A DNA stretch of 64,000 nucleotides from Streptomyces sp. cg36 (GCF_041080675.1 NZ_CP163520.1:8461501-8525500); one strand, 5' to 3'. Positions 49,833 to 59,390 are shown, numbered from the stretch's first letter. Notes: generated by a model from the letters alone, not told the origin. Translations and numbers: made by a program.

Positions 49833-50795
49833 TCAGCCGAAGAGTCTGTCCCACAGCGCTTGCACGGCCGCGGCCAGTACCCCGGCCCCGGTCACACGAC
49901 GCGTGAGGCGGGACAGGGTGTCCCGGACCCGGTCGCGGTCCTGCTCTCCCTCGGGCAGCACCAGCGCGTCACTGATTTCCTGGACGTCCCGCTCGACCCA
50001 GACACGCTCCTGCTGCGGCAGTTCCCCGCCGTGCTCCCTCAGCGCCGCGAGGATCGCCGAGACGAGCCGTTGTTCCTCGGTCGCCTCGCGGCCGTCGGCC
50101 GCCCCGGTGACGGTGAGGCCGCCGTCGATGTTCACCTCGCCGCCGCCGGTCTGGATCACGCCTGCCGTGCCGGACGTGATGCTCACGGCGGGCTTGGGCC
50201 CGATTGCCTCGGTCATGGCTTGGTAATTCCCTCCGTATTCGGCGGAACAGCGTCGTCCCGACCCGGTGAGCAGCAGAATGGGCCTCAACTCGCCCCGCCA
50301 ATCCACATCCATCCGCCTCACGACCAGGCCCCACCTGATGGCCGACTCTGCAGCGGTCGTGTACTCGGCTTCCGTCACCGCGACGTCCTCGACGTACCAC
50401 GGGACACGGAGGGAGATGTGGGACGGGTGGAACCTTGGGAAGCGGGGCTCATCGCGCGTGACCACCTGGTAGGGCTCCTCGTTGAGGACCTGGCCCCTGT
50501 GGGTCTGGTTGAGCAGGGCGGCGAGAACGTCCCGCTCGCGCCTGGCGCGTCCTGGGCCTGCCGTGTAGAGCTCGGCTCGCCGTAGTTCGCCCCTCTCCCG
50601 GCGGGCCCGTTCCAGAGCCCGCAGCTCCTTCGCCATCGCGAGTAGCTCTGGTATGTCCTCCGGCCGCCTCTCGACAGGTCTTCCGCGCCAGTCTTCCCGC
50701 CCTTCCGGCCTGAGTGCGCCCAGCAACTCCTGCCAAGTCGGCTCCGGGCCGTCGATGTTGATGTAGCCCAAGCCTTCCTGGGCCCCCCTGTCCAT
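49833..50795 (-). CDS. hypothetical protein
   Basis: 320 residues. MDRGAQEGLGYINIDGPEPT opens it. A charged helix with AKELRALERARRERGELRRA and a beta part (RVPWYVEDVAVTEAEYTTAA) follow. The C-terminal part has SITSGTAGVIQTGGGEVNID and helices ending GVLAAAVQALWDRLFG, which could insert in or touch a membrane. ATG at 50795 begins good codon use. No family recognised. Confidence 0.65.
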   Translation of the reverse strand: MDRGAQEGLGYINIDGPEPTWQELLGALRPEGREDWRGRPVERRPEDIPELLAMAKELRALERARRERGELRRAELYTAGPGRARRERDVLAALLNQTHRGQVLNEEPYQVVTRDEPRFPRFHPSHISLRVPWYVEDVAVTEAEYTTAAESAIRWGLVVRRMDVDWRGELRPILLLTGSGRRCSAEYGGNYQAMTEAIGPKPAVSITSGTAGVIQTGGGEVNIDGGLTVTGAADGREATEEQRLVSAILAALREHGGELPQQERVWVERDVQEISDALVLPEGEQDRDRVRDTLSRLTRRVTGAGVLAAAVQALWDRLFG

Positions 50796-50963
50796 GGGCC
50801 GCAGCTTAGTGCGGGCGCGGACGGCGAAGCAGGGGAGCAGTAGTCGTCGTGGCAGACCCGCAGACGCACCAGCGGCGCGCCCACGGCCTCGGGGCCAGCG
50901 AGACAGGCACGGTCGGCGACGGCGGTCGACAGCATGAGCCACTCCCGGACGATGCGGCGATGG

Positions 50964-51108
50964 GGCATCAACCCCGCAGCAGCGGGGACCAGAAGCGCGG
51001 GCCCGGCTGAAGGCCCCTTACCCCCGCAGACGCGGGGAGCAGCCGTACGACCCCCGAAATCAGGCTGGGAAGCCTCCCAGGGATCACCCCGGCATGCGCG
51101 GGGATGCG
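50964..51108. CRISPR. three degenerate type I-E-like repeats without cas genes
   Basis: Three 29-bp units end at 50992, 51042 and 51108. Each has a CCCCG...CGGGGA hairpin core as in Streptomyces type I-E repeats. The third begins GGATCACCCCGGCATGCGCG and is closest to the usual form. Between them lie 21 and 37 bp, not a constant 32, so spacers have been altered or lost. No cas gene or leader is present. The third repeat overlaps the start of the gene at 51094. Confidence 0.45.
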
Positions 51109-51492
51109 GCCTTCAGCGACCTGGATCCCGATCTGGTTAAGGAGGCCGAACGGCGCAGAGCCGAGCGCACGGCCCGCGAGGGCGCCGACATGTTCGCCGG
51201 GGAGCAGTACTTCCGGGCCGTACGCGAGGGCCGCTCCGTCCATGCCAGCGCGGAGCAGGACCGGGCGGCCGTGGCCGTCCTCAAGCTCGCCGAACAGCGC
51301 CGCGAACTGCAGCGCCAGATCGACGACTTGGCCGGCCAGCTGGTGGAGCAGGTCACCCAGGACACCGGTGACCTCACCGCGCTGAGCGAGGTCGCGGCCG
51401 CCGATACGGACATCCGCGCCGCACTGGAGCACCTGGCCGGCACCGAGCGGACCGCGGAGATCCTGCATGGGGAAGGGGCCCACGCATCATGA
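51094..51492 (+). CDS. hypothetical coiled-coil protein
   Basis: 132 residues. PDLVKEAERRRAERTAREGA and VLKLAEQRRELQRQIDDLAG form long charged helices; the end reads LEHLAGTERTAEILHGEGAH. Clear codon pattern. The first codons coincide with the third CRISPR-like repeat (ATGCGCGGGGATG), so its 5' end may be recent. The stop overlaps the next ATG. Confidence 0.6.
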   Translation: MRGDAAFSDLDPDLVKEAERRRAERTAREGADMFAGEQYFRAVREGRSVHASAEQDRAAVAVLKLAEQRRELQRQIDDLAGQLVEQVTQDTGDLTALSEVAAADTDIRAALEHLAGTERTAEILHGEGAHAS

Positions 51493-51768
51493 CTGCCACC
51501 ACCCCGCCGCATCCGGGCCCTCTCCTCCATCTCCCCCTGAGTCCGCAGGAGTTGGGCCGTATCGCGGGCCGCAGCCCGCCTGGGCCCGTCCCGGGCGTCC
51601 CGGCCAGCGGGGCCGGGACGGCTACGACAGCGCTGCCTCCTGCTCCACACCGCGCTGCACGCCCTGGTGCGCGGTCGTGGCCTGGAGGCCGGCGACGACA
51701 TCGAGACCCGGACCGGCCGCCTGCTGATCGCCTACGGGCAACAGCGTGCTGCCCTGGCACGGCCGTGA
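51489..51768 (+). pseudogene. frameshifted gene downstream of the coiled-coil gene
   Basis: From ATG 51489 (MTATTPPHPGPLLHLPLSPQ) the frame is good until about 51610. Then the coding signal shifts by +1 to CLLLHTALHALVRGRGLEAG and DDIETRTGRLLIAYGQQRAA, ending at TGA 51766. The GC-rich stretch in between is the likely indel site. A small helical protein in its intact form. Confidence 0.45.
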
Positions 51769-51947
51769 CCGCCTCACCGCCTACATCCGAAACCCCCCTG
51801 CTCACCGGCCACCTGGCCGCCCTCACCCTCCGCCTCACCTGCCGGGCCCACCTCGACGCCCGGGGCGACCCCCGGGGAACGGGGCACCCAATCAGGCAAC
51901 CAGGTCGAGGGGTGGGTGTGGCTCGACGTGGGCGCCCCCCACGGTGA
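51765..51947 (+). CDS. short hypothetical ORF, possibly truncated
   Basis: 60 residues from GTG 51765 (GTGA overlap with the previous stop). The first 40 codons, SPPTSETPLLTGHLAALTLR and LTCRAHLDARGDP, look genuine; the tail is low quality and may be read across a junction. Likely the 5' part of an older gene. Confidence 0.35.
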   Translation: MTASPPTSETPLLTGHLAALTLRLTCRAHLDARGDPRGTGHPIRQPGRGVGVARRGRPPR

Positions 51948-52224
51948 AGAGCCTCGGGTAGCTCTCCTCGCCCTGCCACGAGGTCTGCTCGGGACCTTTC
52001 CTCTGTGCCTCCAAGCGGGGCGAGTTCCTGCGCTCTTCGTGGTCCGCGCCGCGTTCCTACACCCGCTGGGCGAGTTCGGAGTCCGTGTACCTGCCGCACA
52101 CCGTGAACGACACGTTCTGGCCGCTCCGCTGCCCGGGAGGGGGCACCGGCATGGCTGGGGCGACGTTCAGCGGCTCCGCCCAGGCGACGTCAACTGGCCC
52201 CGGTTCGTGGCTGATTGGTGAAGG
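51948..52224 (+). other. 277 bp, junction region
   Basis: Plus-strand frame ending RLRPGDVNWPRFVADW before a stop at 52219 looks like a gene tail, but the preceding part does not. Likely fused debris between the small operon and the IS21 relic. Confidence 0.25.
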
Positions 52225-52437
52225 TCAGGCGTCGTGAGCTGGCTCCGCGGGGCGACTTGAATGGGGACCTTGCCGTAGCCGGGTGCCGGTTTTCTCCTGG
52301 CGGGCTTTGGTGCGGGCGAGGCGGTAGGACTCGGTGCCGGTCTCGATGAGAGTGGCATTGAAGGTGAGTCGGTCCACGATGGCTGCGCGGCCATCCTCGA
52401 CCGCCTCCTCCGCCAACTGCGGAGTGATCTCCATCAA
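52225..52437 (-). pseudogene. istB C-terminal relic (IS21)
   Basis: Minus strand: GRAAIVDRLTFNATLIETGT then ESYRLARTKARQEKTGTRL, the closing segment of IstB. It is nearly the same as AIVDRLTFNGAIVETGTDS at 44430-44487 and lies in the same orientation. The upstream ATPase part is absent. These two relics bracket 7.8 kb of accessory DNA. Confidence 0.65.
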
Positions 52438-52630
52438 CGGCCCAAGCTACCGCCTCAAGAACCGCCTCGCCGCCATCGAACGAGAACGAGACGACGCGGC
52501 CTGAAGATTATGCAACGGGTGGGCTTTGACCTGCGGAGGCGGATGATCGGGCGCCGCTGATGCCCTCGGCGCCGATCTCCTGAGCGCTCGCGCTTCCCTA
52601 CCGACCGGATGTCCAAAGGGCAGGTTCGCC

Positions 52631-52774
52631 TTACTTTTCCTCGTCCCTCTCCAGAGCGCTGATCGCGCGGCGGCGCCAACGTGTGATGGCCACCGCGGCA
52701 ATCACCCCGCCCAGCACACTGACCAGCGGAACACCCCAGGTCGCGGCCACAAACAAGGTCCCGAGTGACTTCAT
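52631..52774 (-). CDS. 47-residue single-span membrane protein
   Basis: ATG at 52774 follows GAGAGGAGGCGTC. It encodes MKSLGTLFVAATWGVPLVSV followed by LGGVIAAVAITRWRRRAISA and an acidic end. One hydrophobic helix, then RWRRR at the cytoplasmic side. Alone between the IS21 relic and the next plus-strand gene. Could be a toxin-like or regulatory small membrane protein; no homology recognised. Confidence 0.6.
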   Translation of the reverse strand: MKSLGTLFVAATWGVPLVSVLGGVIAAVAITRWRRRAISALERDEEK

Positions 52775-52960
52775 GACGCCTCCTCTCAGGGCGAGACTAC
52801 TCGGCAGAGCTCAACGCCAGGTCGGTGGAGCGGCTTCGGACCGACGCAGGTAGCGAAGGCTGGTGCACGGATCTCTGTACCCGGGGCCACTCTCATGGGT
52901 GGGGTGCGAAAACCATTCGCGAGGGGAGGGGCTTGGAGGTGAGACTGGTGGGTCGATCGC

Positions 52961-53749
52961 ATGGGACAGAGAGAGTGGCCAGCCCTGACGTACAACCGTG
53001 ACACCCTGCCCTTCCCCGACAACCGCGTGCCTCACGTCACCTACGAGGACATGCGGAACTGGGAAATGTCGGACCCTGCCCGCCACCCGTTCGCCTGGGA
53101 CGAGGACGAGGAAGCCCACCTCCGCTCGCTGGTCCGCGAATGGGTGCCACCCGTGCTCTCCGGTATGGCCGGCTGGTGGCAAGGAGAGCGCTGGTGCGAG
53201 AGCCAGGTGGACGCGATCATCCGGGAGCGATACGGCACCTGGGCCTGGGGATGGAACTGGTACCACTACAACAGCGGGCCCATCGGCAACTGGACCGGCG
53301 GGCCGAGCTCGGTGACGACCCCCGACGAGACCGCTGACCGGGCCGTGGCCGCGCTGTTGGAGTGGCGCCAGTGGCTGGAGCGGACGGCACAGCGCTTCAC
53401 CGAGCTGGCGCCGCCGCCGGACGCCTCACCCCAGGACCGCAGCTGGCACCTGGAACGGGCCTGCGTCCGGCTGGTGACCCACGCACTGGACTCGCAAGCG
53501 GACAACGCCTGGCGCGGCCAGACCTCGCGCGTCCTGGCCTGGTTCCTCACCAGCACCGGCATGGACCGGGACGAGGCCGAGCTGGCGGTGGAGCGCGCGA
53601 TCGGTGGCCGGTTCAAGAGCTGGGTCTACCCGAAGCAGACACTGATCGAATCCGTCGCCGACGACCTCGCAGTCGGCCTCACCGGCCACGCCCCCTACCA
53701 GGACCACCGGGAGAGGGCGGCGCTGGAGGAACTCCATGACCGCTACTGA
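52961..53749 (+). CDS. hypothetical protein coupled to a Fic-domain gene
   Basis: 262 residues. DPARHPFAWDEDEEAHLRSL, ERYGTWAWGWNWYHYNSGPI and AERAIGGRFKSWVYP-like blocks (here VERAIGGRFKSWVYPKQTL). No family recognised. Its last codons overlap the Fic gene start (53736), so the two are co-translated. It could be the substrate, inhibitor or antitoxin of the Fic protein. Confidence 0.7.
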   Translation: MGQREWPALTYNRDTLPFPDNRVPHVTYEDMRNWEMSDPARHPFAWDEDEEAHLRSLVREWVPPVLSGMAGWWQGERWCESQVDAIIRERYGTWAWGWNWYHYNSGPIGNWTGGPSSVTTPDETADRAVAALLEWRQWLERTAQRFTELAPPPDASPQDRSWHLERACVRLVTHALDSQADNAWRGQTSRVLAWFLTSTGMDRDEAELAVERAIGGRFKSWVYPKQTLIESVADDLAVGLTGHAPYQDHRERAALEELHDRY

Positions 53750-54344
53750 CAGCCTTTCCCTCTGGCTGCGCGCGCGCCGCGAGGCCGACTGGCAGTCCGC
53801 ACCGGCTCTGCGACGCTTCCCGCCCGGCCGCGACGGGTTCCAGTCCTGGTGCAAGGGACCGGTCCGCCTGCGCGACCCGCATCGCGCGCAACGCCTGCTC
53901 GCCGCACACGCCTTGTCCCTGACAGATGCCGCACGCCGCACCCCGCTGGACTTCGCCCTGCTGGCCGGCTGGCAGCGCGAAGTCCTCGCCGCAGCAAAGG
54001 TCCCGTTCCGCACGAGCGACGCCTACGCGAAAGCCGGCCGCGAGCGCTACGGCCTGACCCCGCACACGCAGGCCGATTTCGATTCCTGCCTGCGCGAGAC
54101 GACCGACCCGGAGATCCCGCTGGCGGCCCGAGCGGCCCGCGCCTACCTCGATGTGGCGTTCTTCCACCCCTTCACCGACGGCAACGCCCGCGCCGCACTG
54201 CTGACCCTGGTCCACGTCCTGGCCCGGGAGGGCATCACCCTCCCTGAAGTCGAACCCCTCCAGACCACCCGCTACGCCGATGACCCGGCCGGTGCCGCCG
54301 ACCTTGCCGCCCTCATCGGGGTCCTCAACCGCCACCGACCATGA
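53736..54344 (+). CDS. Fic/Doc-family protein
   Basis: 202 residues. The Fic motif is at 144-155 as HPFTDGNARAAL, where AMPylating enzymes have HPFxxGNGRxxR. The catalytic His is present but Gly and the last Arg are replaced (A, L), as in Doc-like or unusual Fic proteins. No inhibitory (S/T)xxxE(G/N) helix is obvious in the chain. ATG overlaps the previous gene. Probably modifies a protein with a nucleotide or phosphate. Confidence 0.82.
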   Translation: MTATDSLSLWLRARREADWQSAPALRRFPPGRDGFQSWCKGPVRLRDPHRAQRLLAAHALSLTDAARRTPLDFALLAGWQREVLAAAKVPFRTSDAYAKAGRERYGLTPHTQADFDSCLRETTDPEIPLAARAARAYLDVAFFHPFTDGNARAALLTLVHVLAREGITLPEVEPLQTTRYADDPAGAADLAALIGVLNRHRP

Positions 54345-54495
54345 AGCGCCCGGACGGGCCTAGCGACAAATGCGCCAGGCTCATCCCCTGATACACGCCC
54401 TTGTCCCACCGTGTCACCAACGGGTCGTTGGACACGGCCGCAGCCGCCCCCATGCACTCGATGACGGTACGGACGGCACGGGATGGGGGGCTCGG

Positions 54496-56220
54496 TCAGG
54501 CGTGCGGGGCTGCGCCAAAGCGCTCGCGGTAGGACTCCAGGTCCTCTTCCGTGATCTTCGTGAAAAGCACCGGCGGCACCGTGAACGCGGTGCCGGCCGG
54601 GACGGTGTCCAGGGCCCTGGCCTGTTCGGCGGTGACCCAGGTCGTGGTGTCGCCGTCGAGGGCGAAGGCGCCGCGCAGGGTGGCGGCCGTGGCCGGGATG
54701 ACCGGTTCGGACACGACCGCGTACAGGTGGATCAGGTTCATCGCGGTGCGCAGGGTGAGCGCGGCGCCGTCCGGGTCCGTCTTGACCTGAAGCCAGGGGG
54801 CTTTCTCCTCCAGGTAGGAGTTGCCCGCTGACCACAGGGCACGCAGGGCGGTGGCGGCCTTGCGGAACTGCAGGGCCTCCATCTGCTCCTCGTAATCGCC
54901 GAGCAGCCGTGCGATCTCCTCGCCCAGCTTCGCCTCCGCCTCGCCGGCGATGTGCCCGGCCGGAACCCCGTTGCCGAACCGCTTGCGGGAGAACGACAGT
55001 ACGCGGTTGACGAAGTTGCCGAGGGTGTCCGCCAGGTCCTTGTTGACGGTGGCGGTGAAGTGCTCCCAGGTGAAGGAGGAGTCGTCCGACTCGGGGGCGT
55101 TGGCGATCAGGAAGTAGCGCCAGTAGTCGCCGGGCAGGATCTCCAGGGCCGCGTCGGTGAAGACGCCGCGCTTCTGAGAGGTGGAGAACTTGCCGCCGTA
55201 GAAGGTCAGCCAGTTGAAGCCCTTGACGACGTCGACCTTCTTCCACGGCTCGCGCACGCCGAGTTCGGTGGCCGGGAACATGACCGTGTGGAAGGGGACG
55301 TTGTCCTTGGCCATGAACTGCGTGTAGCGGACGCTGTCGTCGGCCTCGTACCACCAGGACTTCCAGTCGCGGATCTCACTGTCGCAGGCGGCGTCCGCCC
55401 ACTCCTTGGTGGCGCCGATGTACTCGATCGGGGCGTCGAACCACACGTAGAACACCTTGCCCTCGGCCGCGAGCTGCGGCCAGGTGTCGGCCGGGACCGG
55501 CACACCCCAGTCCAGGTCGCGGGTGATGGCGCGGTCGTTCAGCCCCTCGGTCAGCCACTTGCGGGCGATGGAGGTGGACAGGTGCGGCCACTGGCCGCTC
55601 ACGGTGGCGATCCACTCCTCGACCTCGTGCTGCAGCGTGGACTGCAGCAGGAACAGGTGCCTGGTCTCGCGGACCTCCAGATCCGTGGAGCCGGAGATCG
55701 CCGAACGCGGGCCGATCAGGTCGGTCGGGTCCAGGACGCGGGTGCAGTTCTCGCACTGATCACCGCGGGCCTTGTCGTAACCGCAGTGCGGGCAGGTGCC
55801 CTCCACGTACCGGTCGGGCAGGAAACGGCCGTCGACCGGCGAGTACACCTGGCGGACCGCCCGCTCCTCGATGAACCCGTTCTCGTGCAGCTTGCGCGCG
55901 AAGTGCTGGGTGATCTCGACGTTCTGCCGCGACGAACTGCGACCGAAGTAGTCGAAGGCCAGCGCGAACCCGTCGTACACGGCCTTCTGCGCCTCGTGGG
56001 CCTGGGCGCAGAAGGCGGCGACCGTCAGCCCGGCCTGCTGGGCGGCAAGCTCGGCCGGGGTGCCGTGCTCGTCGGTGGCGCAGATGTAGAGGACATCGTG
56101 ACCGCGCTGGCGCAGATACCGGGAGTACACATCCGCCGGAAGCATCGACCCGGCCATGTTGCCCAGGTGCTTGATCCCGTTGATGTAGGGAAGCGCGCTG
56201 GTCACCAGGTGTCGGGCCAT
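54496..56220 (-). CDS. metG: methionyl-tRNA synthetase
   Basis: 574 residues. [19 protein letters not shown] holds the HIGH-type motif as [21 protein letters not shown] is the zinc knuckle. [15 protein letters not shown] holds the KMSKS-type loop as [25 protein letters not shown] and [12 protein letters not shown] are core blocks. The anticodon-binding helices follow and no C-terminal EMAPII domain is present. It is intact and charges tRNA-Met. Whether it is the only copy or an extra, antibiotic-tolerant copy cannot be told here. Confidence 0.9.
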   Translation of the reverse strand: MARHLVTSALPYINGIKHLGNMAGSMLPADVYSRYLRQRGHDVLYICATDEHGTPAELAAQQAGLTVAAFCAQAHEAQKAVYDGFALAFDYFGRSSSRQNVEITQHFARKLHENGFIEERAVRQVYSPVDGRFLPDRYVEGTCPHCGYDKARGDQCENCTRVLDPTDLIGPRSAISGSTDLEVRETRHLFLLQSTLQHEVEEWIATVSGQWPHLSTSIARKWLTEGLNDRAITRDLDWGVPVPADTWPQLAAEGKVFYVWFDAPIEYIGATKEWADAACDSEIRDWKSWWYEADDSVRYTQFMAKDNVPFHTVMFPATELGVREPWKKVDVVKGFNWLTFYGGKFSTSQKRGVFTDAALEILPGDYWRYFLIANAPESDDSSFTWEHFTATVNKDLADTLGNFVNRVLSFSRKRFGNGVPAGHIAGEAEAKLGEEIARLLGDYEEQMEALQFRKAATALRALWSAGNSYLEEKAPWLQVKTDPDGAALTLRTAMNLIHLYAVVSEPVIPATAATLRGAFALDGDTTTWVTAEQARALDTVPAGTAFTVPPVLFTKITEEDLESYRERFGAAPHA

Positions 56221-56978
56221 CCTCGGATGCTCCCTTTCGTCTCTACGGCGCCAGCGGCAGTGGCGCGGCGGTCCCGGTCGGGAAGCTGCAGCCGATGTGA
56301 TCAGTCAGATCACACAACGACGTCACGCGTGGTGACGGAAGGTGGCTGCCAGCCGCTGTCATCGTATCGAAGCGGGTCCTCCCCATCCTCGGTTTTTCCG
56401 CCCGGACAGGCCCCGGCGCAAAGGCACTCGGCCGTCCGGGACAGGCGGCCAAGCGAGTCCCGTACGGCCGAGGCGCCCCCATTTTAAAGTGGCTTCCCTG
56501 CCACAGGTCCGCGCTCACCGCACCCCTCCGCGCGCTCACCCCCACTCGGGACAGCGAGCGAGCAGCACCAAGCCCAACGGCGCCGTGTCGCCCGGTACAA
56601 GGGCGTCGACCGAGGCCAGGATCCTCACCGCCCGATCCAGGTGGCCTGCAGTCGGGGGCGGGGTGGAGGAAGCCCGCCGCGGACAGCGCCGACTGTCCAC
56701 GGCCGACAGTGCTCGGCCGCAGACCACCGCGACCCGCTCAGACCATCTGGCGAGGCCCTCACCCCTGCTGCCCGGCGACGTATCCGGCCGACCGTGTCTG
56801 CGGGCGCTGTGGTGGGGCAGGGGAAGGGGCCCGCGTACGTGCGAGTGGCCGCGGGCCCCTGGTCCGCCTGTCCTGTCGGGGGCGGTGATGCCACGGTAGG
56901 GGCCGCCCGCCGTATGCGCACGCCGACACGGCCCGCACCTCGGCCTGCCGGGTGTACGGCCGTCCTGCCGTGCGCGTG
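56221..56978. other. 758 bp intergenic, one gene scrap
   Basis: A minus-strand frame ending at 56536 reads HLDRAVRILASVDALVPGDT and APLGLVLLARCPEWG with good codons but no convincing start. It may be a tail of a lost regulator. The left 120 bp contain the metG promoter region. No T-box-like structure was recognised. Confidence 0.3.
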
Positions 56979-57620
56979 TCAGGCCCCGGCTTCTGCGTTG
57001 CCGGCGCTGGGTGTGGGCTGCACGGGGGCGCCGGCCGGGGCTGCGGGCAGGGCGGTGTAGCGGACGGCGCCCTCCACGCGGGACCTGGACAAGTGGCTCT
57101 TGGCGACGAGGGCTTCGAGGGTGTTGCGCACGAGCTGGGCGCTGGGCCGGGTGCGCTGCGGATGCGCGGCCCCCAGCTCGGCCTGGACGTCGGCGACGGA
57201 GCGGGGATCCTGGTGGGTGAACAGCGCCAGGACCAGCTCCCGCAGCGGAGCCTCCACGCTCGCCCGCCGCTTGGGCGAGGTGGTGGCGGGGGAGGCGGGC
57301 GTCGTTGCGGCCGTGGGCGGGACGTCCTGCTTCGTGCGCTGGGAGGATCGCGGCCGGGACACCCGTGCCGCAGGCTTCCCCTTCGACGATGCCTTGGGGC
57401 CTGCCGCAGCGCCTATGCGGGCAGCGGCCTGGGCGCCGGTGAGGGTGGCCTGCATGGTGGTCAGCAGAGCGTGGTCACCCTCCAGCGTCACCAGACGGCC
57501 GTTCAGGGTATGAATCTCCCCGCGGATGCGCTCCTGCTCCTTGGCGTTGGTCTCCAGGTCGGCACCGACCTGCGCCGCGTACTGGTCCTTGAGAAGGGTG
57601 GAACCCGGCTCTACGCTCAT
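56979..57620 (-). CDS. coiled-coil protein with C-terminal winged helix
   Basis: 213 residues. N-terminal KDQYAAQVGADLETNAKEQE and RIRGEIHTLNGRLVTLEGDH form a coiled coil, followed by a Pro/Ala/Lys linker. The C-terminal VRNTLEALVAKSHLSRSRVE and GAVRYTALP form a winged-helix-like end. It is typical of a common Streptomyces family of unknown role, probably DNA-binding. ATG 57620. Confidence 0.72.
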   Translation of the reverse strand: MSVEPGSTLLKDQYAAQVGADLETNAKEQERIRGEIHTLNGRLVTLEGDHALLTTMQATLTGAQAAARIGAAAGPKASSKGKPAARVSRPRSSQRTKQDVPPTAATTPASPATTSPKRRASVEAPLRELVLALFTHQDPRSVADVQAELGAAHPQRTRPSAQLVRNTLEALVAKSHLSRSRVEGAVRYTALPAAPAGAPVQPTPSAGNAEAGA

Positions 57621-57989
57621 GAACGCTCTCCCTCATCGGAGTTGTGCTGCCCCGGGGCGCCCCGCAGGGCCCAACTGGACCGGCCCGGCCAAAGATACCG
57701 ACCGTGCAATGCTCCACGACGGATACCGCGAGCAGGGACAGCCAGGAATTGGGTCGCGAGTGGTTGAAGGGCGGCTGTAAGATCCGTCAGACCCGCCTCG
57801 ATGTCCCGGGCGCAGGGCCGCTCACCAGCGGCCCTGCGCCGCGACGACGGCCTCGCGGGTGAGGTCACCTGGGTCGCGAACCCAAGCGCTTTTCTGCCTC
57901 GCCAGACGACGAGCCGACGTGCTCTTTGCGATGCGCCGCGACGGCACCTTCTACGGGCCGCAGTCAGTGGCCGTCACATGACTTCCGGG
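57621..57989. other. 369 bp intergenic
   Basis: No coding pattern or repeat recognised. It includes the promoter of the coiled-coil gene on the minus strand. Confidence 0.35.
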
Positions 57990-58460
57990 TCATCCATCCA
58001 GCAGCACCACACGGTCGGCCTCGATGTCGAAGCCGAGAACCGGGTGGAGCGGATCAGACTCCGGGCTCAGCAACACCGGCTTACCGAGCCGACGCCCGAT
58101 TGCCCGCAGCAGACGGCACAGCACATCCACGCCGTCCTGCCCCTGCAACTCCCGCAGATCAACGTCGAAGTCGACCGAGCCAGCCTCATGTGCCCGAAAG
58201 ACCACGAGGAATCCAGGGACCGGCCAGACCCTCAGCAACGCCTCGGCACCCTCGCCGCGGGCCAGCATGTCCGCAGCTCGCGGAAGCCGGACCGCAACAC
58301 CGTCCTCGGAGTACTCGCACGACCACCCCTGCGACCGAACGAGATCAAGCACTGCCTGCCAGTCCTCCAGCGAGGTATCCGGGACACGGACGTCCGCCAG
58401 CGCCCCCTTCAGACAGGGAGCAAAGAAGCTTTTCACGTCATCCCACAGCAGGTCAGGCAT
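57990..58460 (-). CDS. hypothetical protein, immunity-like
   Basis: 156 residues. MPDLLWDDVKSFFAPCLKGA, VPDTSLEDWQAVLDLVRSQG, and PGFLVVFRAHEAGSVDFDVD. Alternating strands and helices of a small acidic protein. ATG 58460 is chosen over the adjacent GTG 58463. Family not named with certainty. Confidence 0.65.
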   Translation of the reverse strand: MPDLLWDDVKSFFAPCLKGALADVRVPDTSLEDWQAVLDLVRSQGWSCEYSEDGVAVRLPRAADMLARGEGAEALLRVWPVPGFLVVFRAHEAGSVDFDVDLRELQGQDGVDVLCRLLRAIGRRLGKPVLLSPESDPLHPVLGFDIEADRVVLLDG

Positions 58461-58631
58461 CACGCCATGCTGCCTTGCCCCTCGCGAGAGCGCACCTCAA
58501 TTCCCTTGACGAAACCGATAGGGCCCCCGGTCAGCAGAACGACAGCTTCACAGTCTGATCGGGAGGTCCGGCATCTCCTGCCCCGTCCTTCATCCGAGTG
58601 TCTTGGGCAAGGCAGGAGGTGCACCTGCCTG

Positions 58632-59081
58632 TCAGACACTCATCCAGCTGTACAGGCGGTGCCCTCGCGCGACCGCCCGGCTGGCCATGTCGGCTGCCTG
58701 GTGGAGGAATTCTGCCAGGCCGTCCGGATCCGGCGGCGTCCAGAAGACATCCGAGGTGGCCCACTCGCGGGCGACCTTGTGGAAGGCGGCGCGATCAGCA
58801 GTGGCGAGGGCGTCACGCAGGGCCTCGGTCAGTGTCAGGCACAGGACCTCGCCGTCGCCGAGCATCGCGATCTGGTGACCGTGACGCGGATCGGCGCTCA
58901 CCTCCTCGGCCGTCCGTCCAGTCAGCAGAACCTCGGCCGGAAGCAGGGCAGTCACCGGATCCATGCCGTTGACATCGAATCCGTCATAGCCCGTCGCGAT
59001 CGCCTCGCCGTCCTCGCGGACCACGGCCCGCACCGCGTCGTCATCGTCTGCGGCAACAAAATACCCATACAGAACTCCCAT
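58632..59081 (-). CDS. hypothetical protein (DUF1877-like)
   Basis: 149 residues. MGVLYGYFVAADDDDAVRAV, GYDGFDVNGMDPVTALLPAE and VLCLTLTEALRDALATADRA are followed by LAEFLHQAADMASRAVARGH. Layout and acidic character suggest a DUF1877-like or immunity protein. The ATG at 59081 begins the good pattern although its ribosome-binding site is weak. It is 171 bp from the previous immunity-like gene. Confidence 0.6.
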   Translation of the reverse strand: MGVLYGYFVAADDDDAVRAVVREDGEAIATGYDGFDVNGMDPVTALLPAEVLLTGRTAEEVSADPRHGHQIAMLGDGEVLCLTLTEALRDALATADRAAFHKVAREWATSDVFWTPPDPDGLAEFLHQAADMASRAVARGHRLYSWMSV

Positions 59082-59390
59082 GCGGCGATCTTTACATCCC
59101 GCACTGACACACGCCGCCCGACCGTTTCCCTCGACCAGAACCGGGCTCAACTGGGATAGAGCGCCGCGCGCACCGCTGGGCCGCTGGCAACGGCCCGCTG
59201 AGCAGACGGGCCCCCGGGTCGTCGGTCTCGGCTTGCGGAGGTGTACGTGCCACACTCTCGCGCTCCGGCGTTGGTACGGCGCTCGGGAAGAGCGTCACAG
59301 GCCGTGAACCTGTTGCTCCTGCGGCCGCCTCGGACCGCTCGGCCGTCACACCGTTCTCAGCGCATGACCCTCGGCCACTGCGCCTGAACG
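59082..59390. other. 309 bp intergenic
   Basis: No feature seen besides promoter sequence for the minus-strand gene to the left. Codon-like pattern absent. Confidence 0.35.

Noticed and set aside
56221..56340. Possible T-box riboswitch ahead of metG
   Set aside because: No T-box sequence (UGGNACC) or suitable specifier stem could be identified.
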